A stretch of 64,000 nucleotides of DNA from Streptoverticillium olivoreticuli subsp. olivoreticuli (GCF_003391135.1 NZ_CP031455.1:434001-498000), one strand, 5' to 3'. Counted from the first letter of the stretch, positions 52,163-61,285 are shown. The notes: a model not told the origin generated them from the letters alone. Numbers and translations are program-made.

Positions 52163-53137
52163 ATGCGCATCACCGTACTGACAGTCCCTGACTGCCCGAA
52201 CGTGCCCCTCGTGCAGGAACGGATCGCCGCCGCGCTGGAGGGCCGGGCGGCCGACGTGGAGCTGGTCGAGGTGCGGGATGAGGCGGAGGCCGCGCGCTGG
52301 GGCATGACCGGCTCGCCGACGATCCTGTTCGACGGCGTTGACCCCTTCACACCCGAAGGCGCGGCGCCGAGCGTGTCCTGCCGCCTGTACCGGGAGGCGG
52401 ACGGCACGGTGTCCGGTGCCCCGAGCGTGGCCGCCCTGCGCGAGGCGCTCGCAGGCGCGACCCTGCCGCGGCCCGCCATGCCGGGAGGCTGCTGCGATGC
52501 CGATGCGCTCGATGTGGTCGGCCGGGGTGGCCGGGGCCGCAGGGCGCCCGCCGAGCGGGGACTGCGGGCGGTGCACCAGGCCGTGCTGCGCCACTTCGCC
52601 GCCAGCGGGGCCGCTCCGGAACCCGCCGTGCTGGAGCCGGTCGCGGCCGAGGCGGGCCGGACGGCCCGGGAGGTGCTGGACGAACTCGCCGCCGAGGACT
52701 TCCTGACCCTGGACGAGCAGGGACGCATTCGCGCGGCCTACCCCTTCTCCGCCGTGCCGACCCGGCACCGGGTACGGATCGAGGGCGGCACCGAGGTGTG
52801 GTCGATGTGCGCCATCGACGCACTCGGCATCGCCCCGATGCTCGGCCGCAACGTGGTGATCTCCTCCACGGACCCGGTGACCCGCGAGGCGCTCACCGTC
52901 GCTGTTCAGGGCAAGGCAATGATCTGGGAGCCGAAGAACGCAGTGGTGTTCGTCGGACAGCGCCCCGGCGGCGGCCCCGCGGCCACGACATGCTGCGACG
53001 CGCTGAACTTCTTCACCAGCGACGCTTCCGCCCGCACCTGGGCGAAGGAGCACCCACAGGTGCCTGGCCGTGTCATCGATCAAGGGCAGGCTCTGGACGT
53101 GGCGCAGCAGACGTTCGGTCCTCTGCTGGCCCCCTGA
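52163..53137 (+). CDS. merB: organomercurial (alkylmercury) lyase with thioredoxin-like N-terminal domain
   Basis: ATG 52163 gives 324 aa. Residues about 1-100 form a thioredoxin-like domain (LTVPDCPNVPLVQERI, SPTILFDGVDPF). The C-terminal part is MerB: WSMCAIDALGIAP gives Cys216 and Asp219, and TTCCDALNFF gives Cys277/278, the residues that cleave the C-Hg bond. Usual MerB is near 210 aa, so this is a fusion. No merA reductase or mercury transporter lies nearby; the Hg2+ produced needs another exit. Its promoter lies behind a MerR operator. Confidence 0.88.
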   Translation: MRITVLTVPDCPNVPLVQERIAAALEGRAADVELVEVRDEAEAARWGMTGSPTILFDGVDPFTPEGAAPSVSCRLYREADGTVSGAPSVAALREALAGATLPRPAMPGGCCDADALDVVGRGGRGRRAPAERGLRAVHQAVLRHFAASGAAPEPAVLEPVAAEAGRTAREVLDELAAEDFLTLDEQGRIRAAYPFSAVPTRHRVRIEGGTEVWSMCAIDALGIAPMLGRNVVISSTDPVTREALTVAVQGKAMIWEPKNAVVFVGQRPGGGPAATTCCDALNFFTSDASARTWAKEHPQVPGRVIDQGQALDVAQQTFGPLLAP

Positions 53138-53400
53138 CCGATCCAGTCGTCAGGCCAAGGCGGCGGCCCCGCCTTCCGGGTCCTCGGGCAGCGGCAGCCT
53201 GATCGACTGCTCGATGTCCCGGTGGTCGGCACCTCGGGCTCAGGCTGCGTAGGCAGGGAGGTCACGCACTGACGGGATATGGCGAGCAGGCACAAGCCGG
53301 CGTCCGTTTCGGCCCGCGGCGCCGGGCCCAATGGTGACCGCGCCTGGGCCGAGAGGTCGACGGGCCTGCCTGGCCCGTCCTTTACCTCGTGGGCGCCGGG

Positions 53401-54792
53401 TCATGTGAGTGCGGTCCGGATGCGGTCGCGGGTTTCGGCTGTGGCCGTGGCGGATGACGCCGCGAGTTCGGTGTCGAGTTCCCGGAGGCGGTCGGTGACC
53501 CGTGTCGAGGTCACCCGCCCGAGCAGGTCGAGCGCGGTGGCGGTGGTGTGGTCGGCTGCTTCGAGCTGGTCTGCCTGGACTTGGGCGCGAGCGAGCGCGA
53601 TGTGGTCGAAGGCACGGGAACGGACCCGTTCGGCCGGTCGCTGGGCGGTTCCCGTGGTGATCAGCTCGATGGCCCGGACGGCGCGGCGTGGGTCGTGGGT
53701 GGCTGCGATGGACTCGCAGACTCCGGCGGTGACGTGGTACTCGGCCTCGTCGAACCATGCGGCCCAGCTAGGAACCGGTTCGCCGTGGTCGGCGGTGAGG
53801 GCGTCGTCGGCAGTGCCCAGGGCGCGCTCGGCTTCGGGGAGGTGCCCGAGCACGGCGTGGCAGCGGGCTTCGAGGGTGGAGAGGAAGGCCCGCAGCTGGC
53901 CGGGCGGGTGTTTACGGGTGCCGTACTGGGCGGCCTGGACGAGGTCGAGGGCGTCTTCGGCGCGGCCGAGGTGGTTGGCCTGGCGGCTCAGGCAGTTGAG
54001 CAGGTGTCCAGCGATCCCGGCGCCGTCCCGGCCCGCCTGCTTGGCGGCCTGCAGTCCGAGGAGGAAGTAGTGCTGTGCCTCGCTGTGGCGGCCGACGTCG
54101 TGGTTCATCCAGCCGGCGACGGAGGCGAGGTCGGCGATGGCAACGAACAGAGCGCGCCCGACGTTGTCGCTGGTGCGGCCGTGGGTGGCCAGGAGCGTGA
54201 CGTCGTGGAGCTGGCCGACGACGGCGCGGCGAGAGAGGCCGCCGCCATGGGCACTGTCGAGTCCGCGGAAGGCGTCGGTGGTGGCCATGATGTTCTGGAC
54301 GTCGTTCATGCCCAGGCGGCCGGGCCGGATGGGGCTGGGCAGCGGTTCGTCGGGAAGGTGCAGCCAGGGCTGGACGGCGCTGATCAGCTCGGAGCCGGTC
54401 AGCATCCGGGCGGTGGAGGGGCCGGTCTCGTCGGTCACTGCGTCGCTCCGTGCGGTGTCGATGATGGCTGCAACGACGGCTTCCGCCTTCCACGATCCGG
54501 TGGGCCCTGTTCCCGGGGGGCTGTGCAGTCCAAGGTCGGCGGGGGTCAGCGGCCGGGGGCGGTGGCACAAGCGAGTCAGGGTCTCAGCGATCAAGGCGGG
54601 TAGGGGCCTGCGCGGCTGCTCGCTGTATTTGATCCATTTCCCGACGCGGGACCGGTCTGGCTCGATGTCGTGAAACCCGTGGGCACGTGCTGTCTTGGTG
54701 ACTTCCTCGCCGAGTTCCTCGTAGGTGACGTCGGCGACGTCTACCCAGTAGGCGAGGGCGACGTTGCGGCGGCGTGCCGGTCGTCCCGTCAC
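53401..54792 (-). CDS. regulator-like protein with N-terminal HTH-type region and TPR-like repeats
   Basis: The 463-aa protein begins at GTG 54792 with AAGGGGG upstream. The first 75 residues (VTYEELGEEVTKTARAHG, SRVGKWIKYSEQPRRPLPAL) look like a degenerate XRE-type HTH. After the linker a helical region of TPR character follows (residues about 200-450: HYFLLGLQAAKQAG, AEDALDLVQAAQYG, AERALGTADDAL). Such proteins are common regulators in Streptomyces. It is divergent from the kinase/ATP-grasp/radical SAM operon and shares 271 bp of promoter DNA with it. Confidence 0.72.
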   Translation of the reverse strand: MTGRPARRRNVALAYWVDVADVTYEELGEEVTKTARAHGFHDIEPDRSRVGKWIKYSEQPRRPLPALIAETLTRLCHRPRPLTPADLGLHSPPGTGPTGSWKAEAVVAAIIDTARSDAVTDETGPSTARMLTGSELISAVQPWLHLPDEPLPSPIRPGRLGMNDVQNIMATTDAFRGLDSAHGGGLSRRAVVGQLHDVTLLATHGRTSDNVGRALFVAIADLASVAGWMNHDVGRHSEAQHYFLLGLQAAKQAGRDGAGIAGHLLNCLSRQANHLGRAEDALDLVQAAQYGTRKHPPGQLRAFLSTLEARCHAVLGHLPEAERALGTADDALTADHGEPVPSWAAWFDEAEYHVTAGVCESIAATHDPRRAVRAIELITTGTAQRPAERVRSRAFDHIALARAQVQADQLEAADHTTATALDLLGRVTSTRVTDRLRELDTELAASSATATAETRDRIRTALT

Positions 54793-54894
54793 CAGGGCCC
54801 CCTTCGCTCAAGGGTGCGTGGGCGGTCGATGGACAGTGGCGCACCAGCCAGCCTACTGCCGGGCCGCCAACTGCACGAGGAATGCGCGCTCTTC

Positions 54895-54936
54895 GCCACA
54901 GCACGCCACGGCACGCCACAGGGATCGGTCTGTGGC
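54895..54936. promoter_or_regulatory. three 10-bp-phased GCCAC repeats plus inverted repeat
   Basis: GCCACAG at 54895, GCCACGG at 54905 and GCCACAG at 54915 are spaced by exactly 10 bp, one helical turn. CTGTGGC at 54930-54936 is the inverted partner of the last. They lie in the gap between the TPR-type regulator and the kinase gene and may be its operator. Confidence 0.5.
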
Positions 54937-55063
54937 ATCCGCCCGTAACCGCGCCAGGCAACGGCTCGAAGCGCCACGGAACCCGGGTGTCTGCTCATGA
55001 GCGACCGGTCGGCACGCCCGCCGGGGCGTCCGGCACCGTAGGAACACCAAGAAGGGAACGCCC

Positions 55064-55732
55064 ATGCGCATTCTCGTCGACGGCTTGGACCTGTCCGGCA
55101 AGACCAGCCTGGTCGGTGCGCTCGTCGAAGAGTTCTCTGGCCGCGGTCACCGTGCGGTGCGGCACCGGGGCCTGCTCGCCGAGCATCACCCAGCCCGGCG
55201 CCTGCTGAAGAAGCTGCCGCTGGTGCGCCAGCCCGACAGCGCCTTCGTCACCAGCGCCTACCTGCTGGCCGGGTACGTGCTGGACGCCGCCCTGGTCGAG
55301 CACGACCCTCCCCGGCCTGCGGACGCGGTCATCGTGCAGGACGGGTACGTCGACCGGACCGTGGCGTTCGGCATGGCCGGCGGCCCTTACCTGGGCGCCG
55401 CCCTCGCCCTGCGCTGGCCCCGCATCTTCGCCACGTTCGACGTCGCGGTCTACTTGCACGCCCCCGTCGAAGTGCGCCGCGAGCGCCTGGCGACGCGGGA
55501 GAAGCCGGACGCGATGGACATCCGCGGCGTCGAGGACCCGGCTTTCGCCGCCACGTTCACCGCCATGCTGGTCCGCGGCATGGGGCGCAGGCACCACAAC
55601 CTGCTGGTCTTCGACACCTCCCGCCACACCCCCCACGAGATGGCCACTCAGGTCGTACAGGCCGCTCTCGGCGCGACGCCGCCGTCTCCGCAGGACACCG
55701 TGGTCCCGGCCGAGTGGGGCAGGGCCGCCTGA
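55064..55732 (+). CDS. thymidylate-kinase-like P-loop kinase
   Basis: The 222-aa protein has a Walker A VDGLDLSGKTSL (residues 5-16) and the dTMP kinase layout, with DGYVDRTVAFG (the D/R substrate motif) and a C-terminal LVFDTSRH. The LID is short. It may phosphorylate a nucleotide or an analogous metabolite. It is not the housekeeping tmk, given the altered substrate loop and the biosynthetic neighbours. Stop and next start overlap (TGATG). Confidence 0.8.
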   Translation: MRILVDGLDLSGKTSLVGALVEEFSGRGHRAVRHRGLLAEHHPARRLLKKLPLVRQPDSAFVTSAYLLAGYVLDAALVEHDPPRPADAVIVQDGYVDRTVAFGMAGGPYLGAALALRWPRIFATFDVAVYLHAPVEVRRERLATREKPDAMDIRGVEDPAFAATFTAMLVRGMGRRHHNLLVFDTSRHTPHEMATQVVQAALGATPPSPQDTVVPAEWGRAA

Positions 55733-57213
55733 TGGCCGCTCAGGTCCTGATCGAGGCAGGTGTCGTATCGGCTGCGGACCACGCGTTGCGCGATGCGCTG
55801 GCGGGCCGGCCGCTGGTGAGTGCCGAACGGTTCTGCGGCTCCCTGCGTACCGCCTACGCCGGGCCTGGCCCGGTCGAGGCCGCCCGGCCCGTGATGGCGA
55901 TTGGCTGCTACCCGGCGTGGACGGCAGCGGCACCGGGTTCGGTGCTCGCCGCTGAGGAGCGCACCGGCGTGCGGGGCCCGGAGCAGCGCCGATTCTGGGC
56001 GGATGCGCTCGACGGCCCGGCCCGTGCGCTGCTGGCCGGACTCGCCCGGCCGCCGGTGATCTCCGCCTGGTATGCCACCGACCAGCTCCGTGCCTGGGCA
56101 GGCCTGGGCGGGACGGTGGCGGCCATCGATGGACCGCTGCGGGCCCGTGTTGAGGGCAAGGCCGCTTTCACCGTGCTGCTGACAGCCGCCGGGGTGCCGC
56201 AGCGTATGCGCATTCCCGCCGTCCGCGTCGATGGGGCGCTGCCCGCGCTCGCCGAACTGCAGCGCATGGTCGGCTCGCAGCGGCTGGTCGTGCAGTGCGG
56301 GGCCGACTCCGGCGGGCGCGGCACCACCTTCGTCACGACCGGCGCCGACCTGGAGAGGGCCGCGCGGCTGCCAGGCCCGTACAAGGTGGCGGCGTTCGTG
56401 GTCGGCTGGTCGTCGAACACCACCGTCCTGTCCGTCCCGACCGGCCGCGGGGTCGCCGTCTACGTCGACCGCCCGTCGCACAAGGCGGTCGGGGTGGCGG
56501 AGGCGGGGATCGGGCCGGGCAAGAGCGCGGGCAACGACTGGTCGAGGCCGTGGCCTGCCCGCGCAGCGACCGACCTGGTGGACGCCGCGGTGCGGGTCGG
56601 CGAGTTCCTCTGGCGTGAGCACCGGGTGGCCGGTCTGTTCGGCCTGGACGCGATTCTCACCGGTGACGGCGCCGTGATGTTCAACGAGATCAACCTGCGC
56701 AACCAGGGCACCACCGAGGTCTCCGGCGTCAACCAGCAGCTGCGGGGCCTGCCACCCTTCGTCGTGGCACACCTGACGGTGCTGCTGGGCGGCCGGGCCA
56801 ACTGGCTACCCGACGCAGACGAGTTCAACGCGGCGACGATCGCCACGGCCAGGCGGAGCGTGCCGGGCCCTTACTACCTCAAGCTGCGCCACCGCGGGCA
56901 CACGCCTGTCCGCGTGGGCGGGCTGCACGGCCCCGGGGTCTACCGGTTCACCAGTGGGCGCCTGGCCTGGGCCCGGTCCGGGGCGCACCCGGCGGACGCG
57001 GACGCCGATGTCGGCGAGGTGCTGCTGGCCAGCCTCCCCGACGAGCGCGTGGTGTGCCTGCCCGGCGCCGAACTCGGCACCGCCGAGGCCCTGACCACCG
57101 GATACGGCTCGCCGTTCGCCGGACCGCACGCCCTGTCGTCCTTCGGCCGCAGCGTCCTGAACGCCCTCAGCCACCAGCTCGAACCTGCAACCGAACCCAC
57201 CACAGCGAGGTGA
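55732..57213 (+). CDS. ATP-grasp ligase-like protein
   Basis: From ATG 55732 the protein is 493 aa. An ATP-grasp domain covers about residues 130-350: VEGKAAFTVLLTAAGVPQRMR, a glycine-rich SGGRGTTFV loop and the magnesium motif AVMFNEINLRNQGT (E, N). These ligases join a carboxylate to an amine with ATP. No preceding biotin- or glutathione-type partner is present. It is followed 7 bp later by a radical SAM gene. Confidence 0.8.
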   Translation: MAAQVLIEAGVVSAADHALRDALAGRPLVSAERFCGSLRTAYAGPGPVEAARPVMAIGCYPAWTAAAPGSVLAAEERTGVRGPEQRRFWADALDGPARALLAGLARPPVISAWYATDQLRAWAGLGGTVAAIDGPLRARVEGKAAFTVLLTAAGVPQRMRIPAVRVDGALPALAELQRMVGSQRLVVQCGADSGGRGTTFVTTGADLERAARLPGPYKVAAFVVGWSSNTTVLSVPTGRGVAVYVDRPSHKAVGVAEAGIGPGKSAGNDWSRPWPARAATDLVDAAVRVGEFLWREHRVAGLFGLDAILTGDGAVMFNEINLRNQGTTEVSGVNQQLRGLPPFVVAHLTVLLGGRANWLPDADEFNAATIATARRSVPGPYYLKLRHRGHTPVRVGGLHGPGVYRFTSGRLAWARSGAHPADADADVGEVLLASLPDERVVCLPGAELGTAEALTTGYGSPFAGPHALSSFGRSVLNALSHQLEPATEPTTAR

Positions 57214-57220
57214 ACCCTCC

Positions 57221-58894
57221 GTGCCCGCAACCACCGTTACCCCCGGGCTACGCGATCAACTGCGCGCCCTGCCCGACGACGCCTTCGCCCGCCTCCAATA
57301 CCTGGCCCCGGCCATCGGCTGCTTCAACCGGTGCGCCTTCTGCTCCCAGTCCGCCGGCCGCGACGTGTGGCAGCTGACCCGGACCGGGCTCGTCACCGTC
57401 CTCACCACCCTGGCCGACGTCGCTACCGAGCGAGGACTGACCATCGCGGGCGGGCGCATCCACCGACCGGGCGTGATCTTCCCCTACCTGGACAACGACA
57501 TCGGCTCCTACCCGCACCTGGACACCTACGCCCAGCTCGCCCGCGACGTCTTGCAGGTCAAGCTGCGCGTCTCGACCGTCGGCTACTCCTCCCGCTCGCC
57601 GCATCTGACCGCCATGCACCGGCGCCTGGTCGCCGAGCACGGCGCCGTCTTCGACGGCATCCGCTTCTCCATCACCCCCTACGCCCTCGGCTTCACCGAG
57701 CAAGGGCCGGGGATGTCGAGGGAGGCGTACGTCGAGGATCTCGCCGCGGCGCTGGCCACGTACCGGCCGCTGCTGGACCGGCTCGGCCATGGCGCCGCCA
57801 GCGCCGCCTGCGAGCTGCGCTTCGCCCCGCTGCTGGGCACCAGGGAGCTGACGGACACCGTCATCGACGGCCGGCACGTCCTGCACTGCGGCCCGCACCT
57901 GCTCATCGCCCACCAACAGGACGGCGAAGTGCCGTTGCCGGAAACGGTCATCGAACGGCTGGACGAGAACACACAGCCGGTCTTCTCCCGCTCCGGCGCC
58001 ACGTATCTGCACGTCACCGCAGACGCCGCCGAGCCGACCGCTGCGGTGGCCCGAGCGGCGCTCGCCGGGGAACTGACGGTGCCGCACCGGGCCCGTATGG
58101 TGCGGTTGCATCAGTTCGCCAACGCCGACGGCCCGTACTACGCCGCCGACCCCGACTTCCACCCCGACGGCACCTTCACCGCCCTGCACCTGTACCCCAA
58201 GACCGACGCGCGGAAGACCTCCGGCTACACCGACGCCACCCGCTGGTTCCTCAACGTCACGCTCGCCCACAAAGCCCGGCGCGGCCTCGGTCGACGCGAC
58301 GAAGACCAGACCGCCACCGGCGCAGACGTCGACGCGGTCCTCGGCGCGCTCACCGACCAGGCCGACGCCCTGGAACGTGTGGACCGCCGGGCCACCGCCC
58401 ACCTGCGCGGGCACGTCTACCCGCAGGTCGCCGCCTATGCGGCAGCGTTGGAGCGCGCGGGATACCCGCCATGCATGTTCTTCTCTCGTCGCTTCACCAT
58501 CGACACCGGACAGATCGTCAATCAAGGTCGCGCCCAAAGGCTCTTCCGCGGGCTCGCCGCCACCAACGGTGAGCCGATGACCCCCCGCGAGGAGCGCGGC
58601 TTCGGGCAGGTCAGCCTGTCCACGGCCCGCGGCCCCATCTGGCGCATCACCCCGCTGCCCCTCGTCCCGGACGGCCGCCTGCCCCTCGCCGTGACGGGGA
58701 AGAAGAACCCTGCCACGGCGGAGCCGAGCCTGCTGGTCGAAGAACTCGACCCCTGCCACCTTTCCCCGGTGATGCGTACAACCGGCTGCCGTCTGCGCCG
58801 CCACGTTCTCACCCTGCCCAGCAACACAATCGAGCACGTCGGCCTGAAGCAGGGACAGAAGGACTTTGCCCTGCCCGGCCTGGCGACAGCCTGA
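57221..58894 (+). CDS. radical SAM protein
   Basis: GTG 57221 (GAGGTGAA upstream) gives 557 aa. GCFNRCAFCSQ places C34, C38 and C41 in the CX3CX2C motif that binds the 4Fe-4S cluster. The core barrel follows (DVLQVKLRVSTVGYSS, GIRFSITPY). No SPASM domain or B12 domain is seen; the last 200 residues, including an RRFTIDTGQIVNQ segment, have no recognised domain. It is coupled to the ATP-grasp gene, so it probably modifies the same metabolite. Confidence 0.85.
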   Translation: MPATTVTPGLRDQLRALPDDAFARLQYLAPAIGCFNRCAFCSQSAGRDVWQLTRTGLVTVLTTLADVATERGLTIAGGRIHRPGVIFPYLDNDIGSYPHLDTYAQLARDVLQVKLRVSTVGYSSRSPHLTAMHRRLVAEHGAVFDGIRFSITPYALGFTEQGPGMSREAYVEDLAAALATYRPLLDRLGHGAASAACELRFAPLLGTRELTDTVIDGRHVLHCGPHLLIAHQQDGEVPLPETVIERLDENTQPVFSRSGATYLHVTADAAEPTAAVARAALAGELTVPHRARMVRLHQFANADGPYYAADPDFHPDGTFTALHLYPKTDARKTSGYTDATRWFLNVTLAHKARRGLGRRDEDQTATGADVDAVLGALTDQADALERVDRRATAHLRGHVYPQVAAYAAALERAGYPPCMFFSRRFTIDTGQIVNQGRAQRLFRGLAATNGEPMTPREERGFGQVSLSTARGPIWRITPLPLVPDGRLPLAVTGKKNPATAEPSLLVEELDPCHLSPVMRTTGCRLRRHVLTLPSNTIEHVGLKQGQKDFALPGLATA

Positions 58895-58983
58895 TCAGCC
58901 CTCCGCGGGGCGGTCGGCGCTCTTGGGCGGGATCCTGCCCGGTTTCCGCCCGGCACCAGCCGCCCCGCCGCAATACTGCCCTT

Positions 58984-59511
58984 ATGACGACCTCAGCACC
59001 GTTCTCCCGCCTCAAAATCCGAACCGGCGCCATCATCTTCTGCGGCAACGACGTTGCCCTTATCCGCCGCGACCGCGCTGACTCCGTCCACTACACCCCG
59101 CCCGGCGGCAACGTCGAGCCCGGCGAGGACTTGGTCGTTGCCCTAGGGCGCGAGCTCCTCGAAGAGCTCCATCTTGACATCGTCCAGGCAAGTGAGCCGG
59201 AGCTGCTGTGGGTTGTCGACCAGCGCGTTTCCCGCCCCGGGTCCACCCCGCCCCCGCGCAAGCTCCACCTGCTCTACCGGCTTCACATCCGTGAGGACGT
59301 CCGGGCGACCCTGGCCACCGAGGAGCACGACGAGCTGGAAGACGGTTCCCACGAGGTCGGAGTCATCGAGTGGGTGGACTACCGCAAGACGAGCCAGCTG
59401 CCCATCTTCCCGCCGATCGGCCCGGCACTCGCAGGGCTGTCCAGCCCCCTTGCTGTAGTGCGTGATGCGGCCCTACCTGCTGTCACCGACGAGACGTATG
59501 CGTGGGTGTGA
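58984..59511 (+). CDS. Nudix hydrolase
   Basis: The 175-aa protein has the Nudix box GGNVEPGEDLVVALGRELLEELHLDI in order (G, E, REUXEE). It lies 89 bp after the radical SAM gene and belongs to the same direction. It may hydrolyse a nucleotide-activated intermediate of the pathway. Its N-terminus (RLKIRTGAIIFCGNDVALIRRD) is typical. Confidence 0.87.
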   Translation: MTTSAPFSRLKIRTGAIIFCGNDVALIRRDRADSVHYTPPGGNVEPGEDLVVALGRELLEELHLDIVQASEPELLWVVDQRVSRPGSTPPPRKLHLLYRLHIREDVRATLATEEHDELEDGSHEVGVIEWVDYRKTSQLPIFPPIGPALAGLSSPLAVVRDAALPAVTDETYAWV

Positions 59512-59745
59512 ACCACACTCGATTCGCACGAGCCGCGATGAACTGCGAGGAATAACGATGGCCTCTACTGGGAAGCCCGGAAATTCGAAGTTACGGAATT
59601 AACCCCTGGGGATCGGCGGATCAGGGTAAGTGAGTGGTCCACGCGGGGCTGGAAAACGGGGGGGGGATCGTCCGGGCCGGGAGATAGTCTTGCGGAGCCG
59701 TCGCGAAGTGGTTCCAACCTCCGACGTGATTCCGAAGGGCAACCT

Positions 59746-59970
59746 ATGAGTCTCTTTCCTCGCCTGGCTAGCTGTATGGCCCGCGCGAACGCGGCCCATC
59801 CCCTTCGCGGGTTGCTTGCCGCAGCGGCGGACACCAACGATCCCAACAGCTTCCGCCGGACCACTCTCGGAGCCTTCGAGAGCTTGATCGGGGTATTGAA
59901 GGAGGCCAGCCCCTCCGGCTCGACAGCGTGCGCGGGGACTTCCAGCAGGCCAGGACGCAGGACGATCTGA
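59746..59970 (+). pseudogene. N-terminal part of the PD-(D/E)XK-like protein, other frame
   Basis: From ATG 59746 the frame reads MSLFPRLASCMARANAAHPL and ESLIGVLKEA before ending at 59970. It reads smoothly into the next entry if one base is added near 59907 (KEA then QPLRLDSVRGDFQQ). It is thus probably the start of the same gene; sequencing error or programmed shift cannot be excluded. Confidence 0.55.
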
Positions 59971-60866
59971 TGATCGTCCGAGCGGAGCTCGTGGCCGGCG
60001 CGAAGCTGTCGAAGGCCAGAGTTGGGTTCGACTTCGGCATGCGCGGCACGACTCCGCAGCCGGACTTGATTCTCCGCGAGGCCAACCTGGGCATCGAGGT
60101 CAAGGCTCGCCGCTTGGACGCCCTGAACGATCTCGAGAAGCAGCTGGAATCAGCTCTGGCCGACTTGGAGCTTCCTCCCATCGTCAACGTCTCGTGCGAC
60201 GAGCGCCCCTTGACGACCAAGGCGGCCTCTCGCGACACCATCGTCGAGGCGATACTCAACCGGATCCAAAACGGCGAGTTCGGTTCCTTCGTCACCCAGT
60301 TGGATCAACCCTGGGCGGCAACGGCTCAGGTAGCAGTCGAGATCAGCATCAGCGACCAGCGGGATATGTTCAAGACCGAAGACGGTAAAGGGGTGGCCCT
60401 CACCGACACCCCTGCGGTACAGGTCTCCAGCGGCTGGACCCTGTCTGGACACCTCCAGGATGTCGAGGCCAAGGTCCTGGCGGTTCTCACCGACGAGCAG
60501 AAGGTTCGGCAAGCCCATGCCATGCCGACAATCCTCCTCGTCGACGCGGCTCGAACTGGTATGGCCTGGATCCGGCCACCCCATATCTGGGCAGCTCGCC
60601 TGGCTGAACAGCTGCCGCAGGACACCCCCTTCGTGGGGGTGGGGCTAATGATTCCGACCCTGGACAACCCGGACGCGTCGTTCTCGATCGCTCTGCGTCC
60701 GAACGCCCCGGAGGAGCCCTTGCCCGCCGCACGGAAGCTGATTCACGACCTCGGGAGCGCAGCTGGCGCGAACAGCGTCACGCCGCCAACGTCAACCACA
60801 TCGTCTCCAAGAAGATCGTCACTACCGCTGAATGCACCGGTCAGGGCATCGCACTCGAAGACCTGA
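59928..60866 (+). CDS. PD-(D/E)XK nuclease-like protein, 3' end replaced by IS sequence
   Basis: This 312-codon frame (GTG start) has TPQPDLILREANLGIEVKAR, the P-D...ExK pattern of the restriction-endonuclease-like fold (residues about 46-65). The helices RLDALNDLEKQLESAL follow. The last 35 codons (NSVTPPTSTTSSPRRSS...) are a shifted reading of the TnpB fragment, so the true C-terminus is lost. It may be a solitary defence or repair nuclease of which only part is left. Confidence 0.6.
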   Translation: MRGDFQQARTQDDLMIVRAELVAGAKLSKARVGFDFGMRGTTPQPDLILREANLGIEVKARRLDALNDLEKQLESALADLELPPIVNVSCDERPLTTKAASRDTIVEAILNRIQNGEFGSFVTQLDQPWAATAQVAVEISISDQRDMFKTEDGKGVALTDTPAVQVSSGWTLSGHLQDVEAKVLAVLTDEQKVRQAHAMPTILLVDAARTGMAWIRPPHIWAARLAEQLPQDTPFVGVGLMIPTLDNPDASFSIALRPNAPEEPLPAARKLIHDLGSAAGANSVTPPTSTTSSPRRSSLPLNAPVRASHSKT

Positions 60867-61192
60867 GCGGGATTCGTGACCGGGTACGGCTCCGCAAGGA
60901 CCAGCGGACCTCTTTGCACTCGTGGAGCTTTCACCGGCTCGCCGCCTTCACCGAGTACAAAGCGAAGCGGGCCGGAGTACCGCTGGTGTACGTCGATCCG
61001 GCGTACACCAGCCGGCAATACTCCGCGTGCGGTCACACCGACCGGAAGAACCGTGCCGGTCAGGCAACGTTCGCGTGCCGCGCCTGCGGCGTCATGATGC
61101 ACGCGGACGACAATGCGTCCCATAACATCGGCTGTAAGGGCGAGGCTGTGTGGATCGCGGGGCGTGAGTCACGCGTCCCTGCCACCCCATAG
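60752..61192 (+). mobile_element. tnpB: TnpB (IS200/IS605-type) C-terminal fragment
   Basis: The frame reads RHAANVNHIVSKKIVTTAE, IALEDLSGIRDRVRLRKDQRTSLHSWSFHRLAAF, DPAYTSRQYSACGH...CRACG (zinc ribbon) and MHADDNASHNIG (final RuvC Asp). It holds the RuvC-II Glu (LEDL), the zinc ribbon and the RuvC-III Asp, but not the N-terminal half, so it cannot be an active RNA-guided nuclease. It ends at TAG 61190-61192. Confidence 0.88.
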
Positions 61193-61270
61193 GGGTGGCA
61201 GGACGGAAGAGTTCCACCCAGCAGCCAGTTGGTCGCTACCTCCAAACTCGGCCCTTCAGGGCCGGGTCAA
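61178..61270 (+). mobile_element. IS right end with hairpins and TCAA cleavage site
   Basis: An 11-bp perfect stem (61178-61188/61192-61202, ATA loop) covers the tnpB stop codon. A second 6-bp stem CGGCCC-TTCA-GGGCCG lies at 61249-61264, followed at 61267-61270 by TCAA, the right-end cleavage tetranucleotide of IS605-type elements. This region also corresponds to the guide-proximal part of an omega RNA; the left end is missing. Confidence 0.7.
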
Positions 61271-61285
61271 GTTGACGGGCAGGCG

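Noticed and set aside
53138..53400. possible small gene after merB
   Set aside because: Short open frames on both strands lack ribosome sites and motifs; I see nothing supportable.
54895..54936. CRISPR array
   Set aside because: Only three 10-bp units without spacers; no cas genes. Better explained as regulator binding sites.
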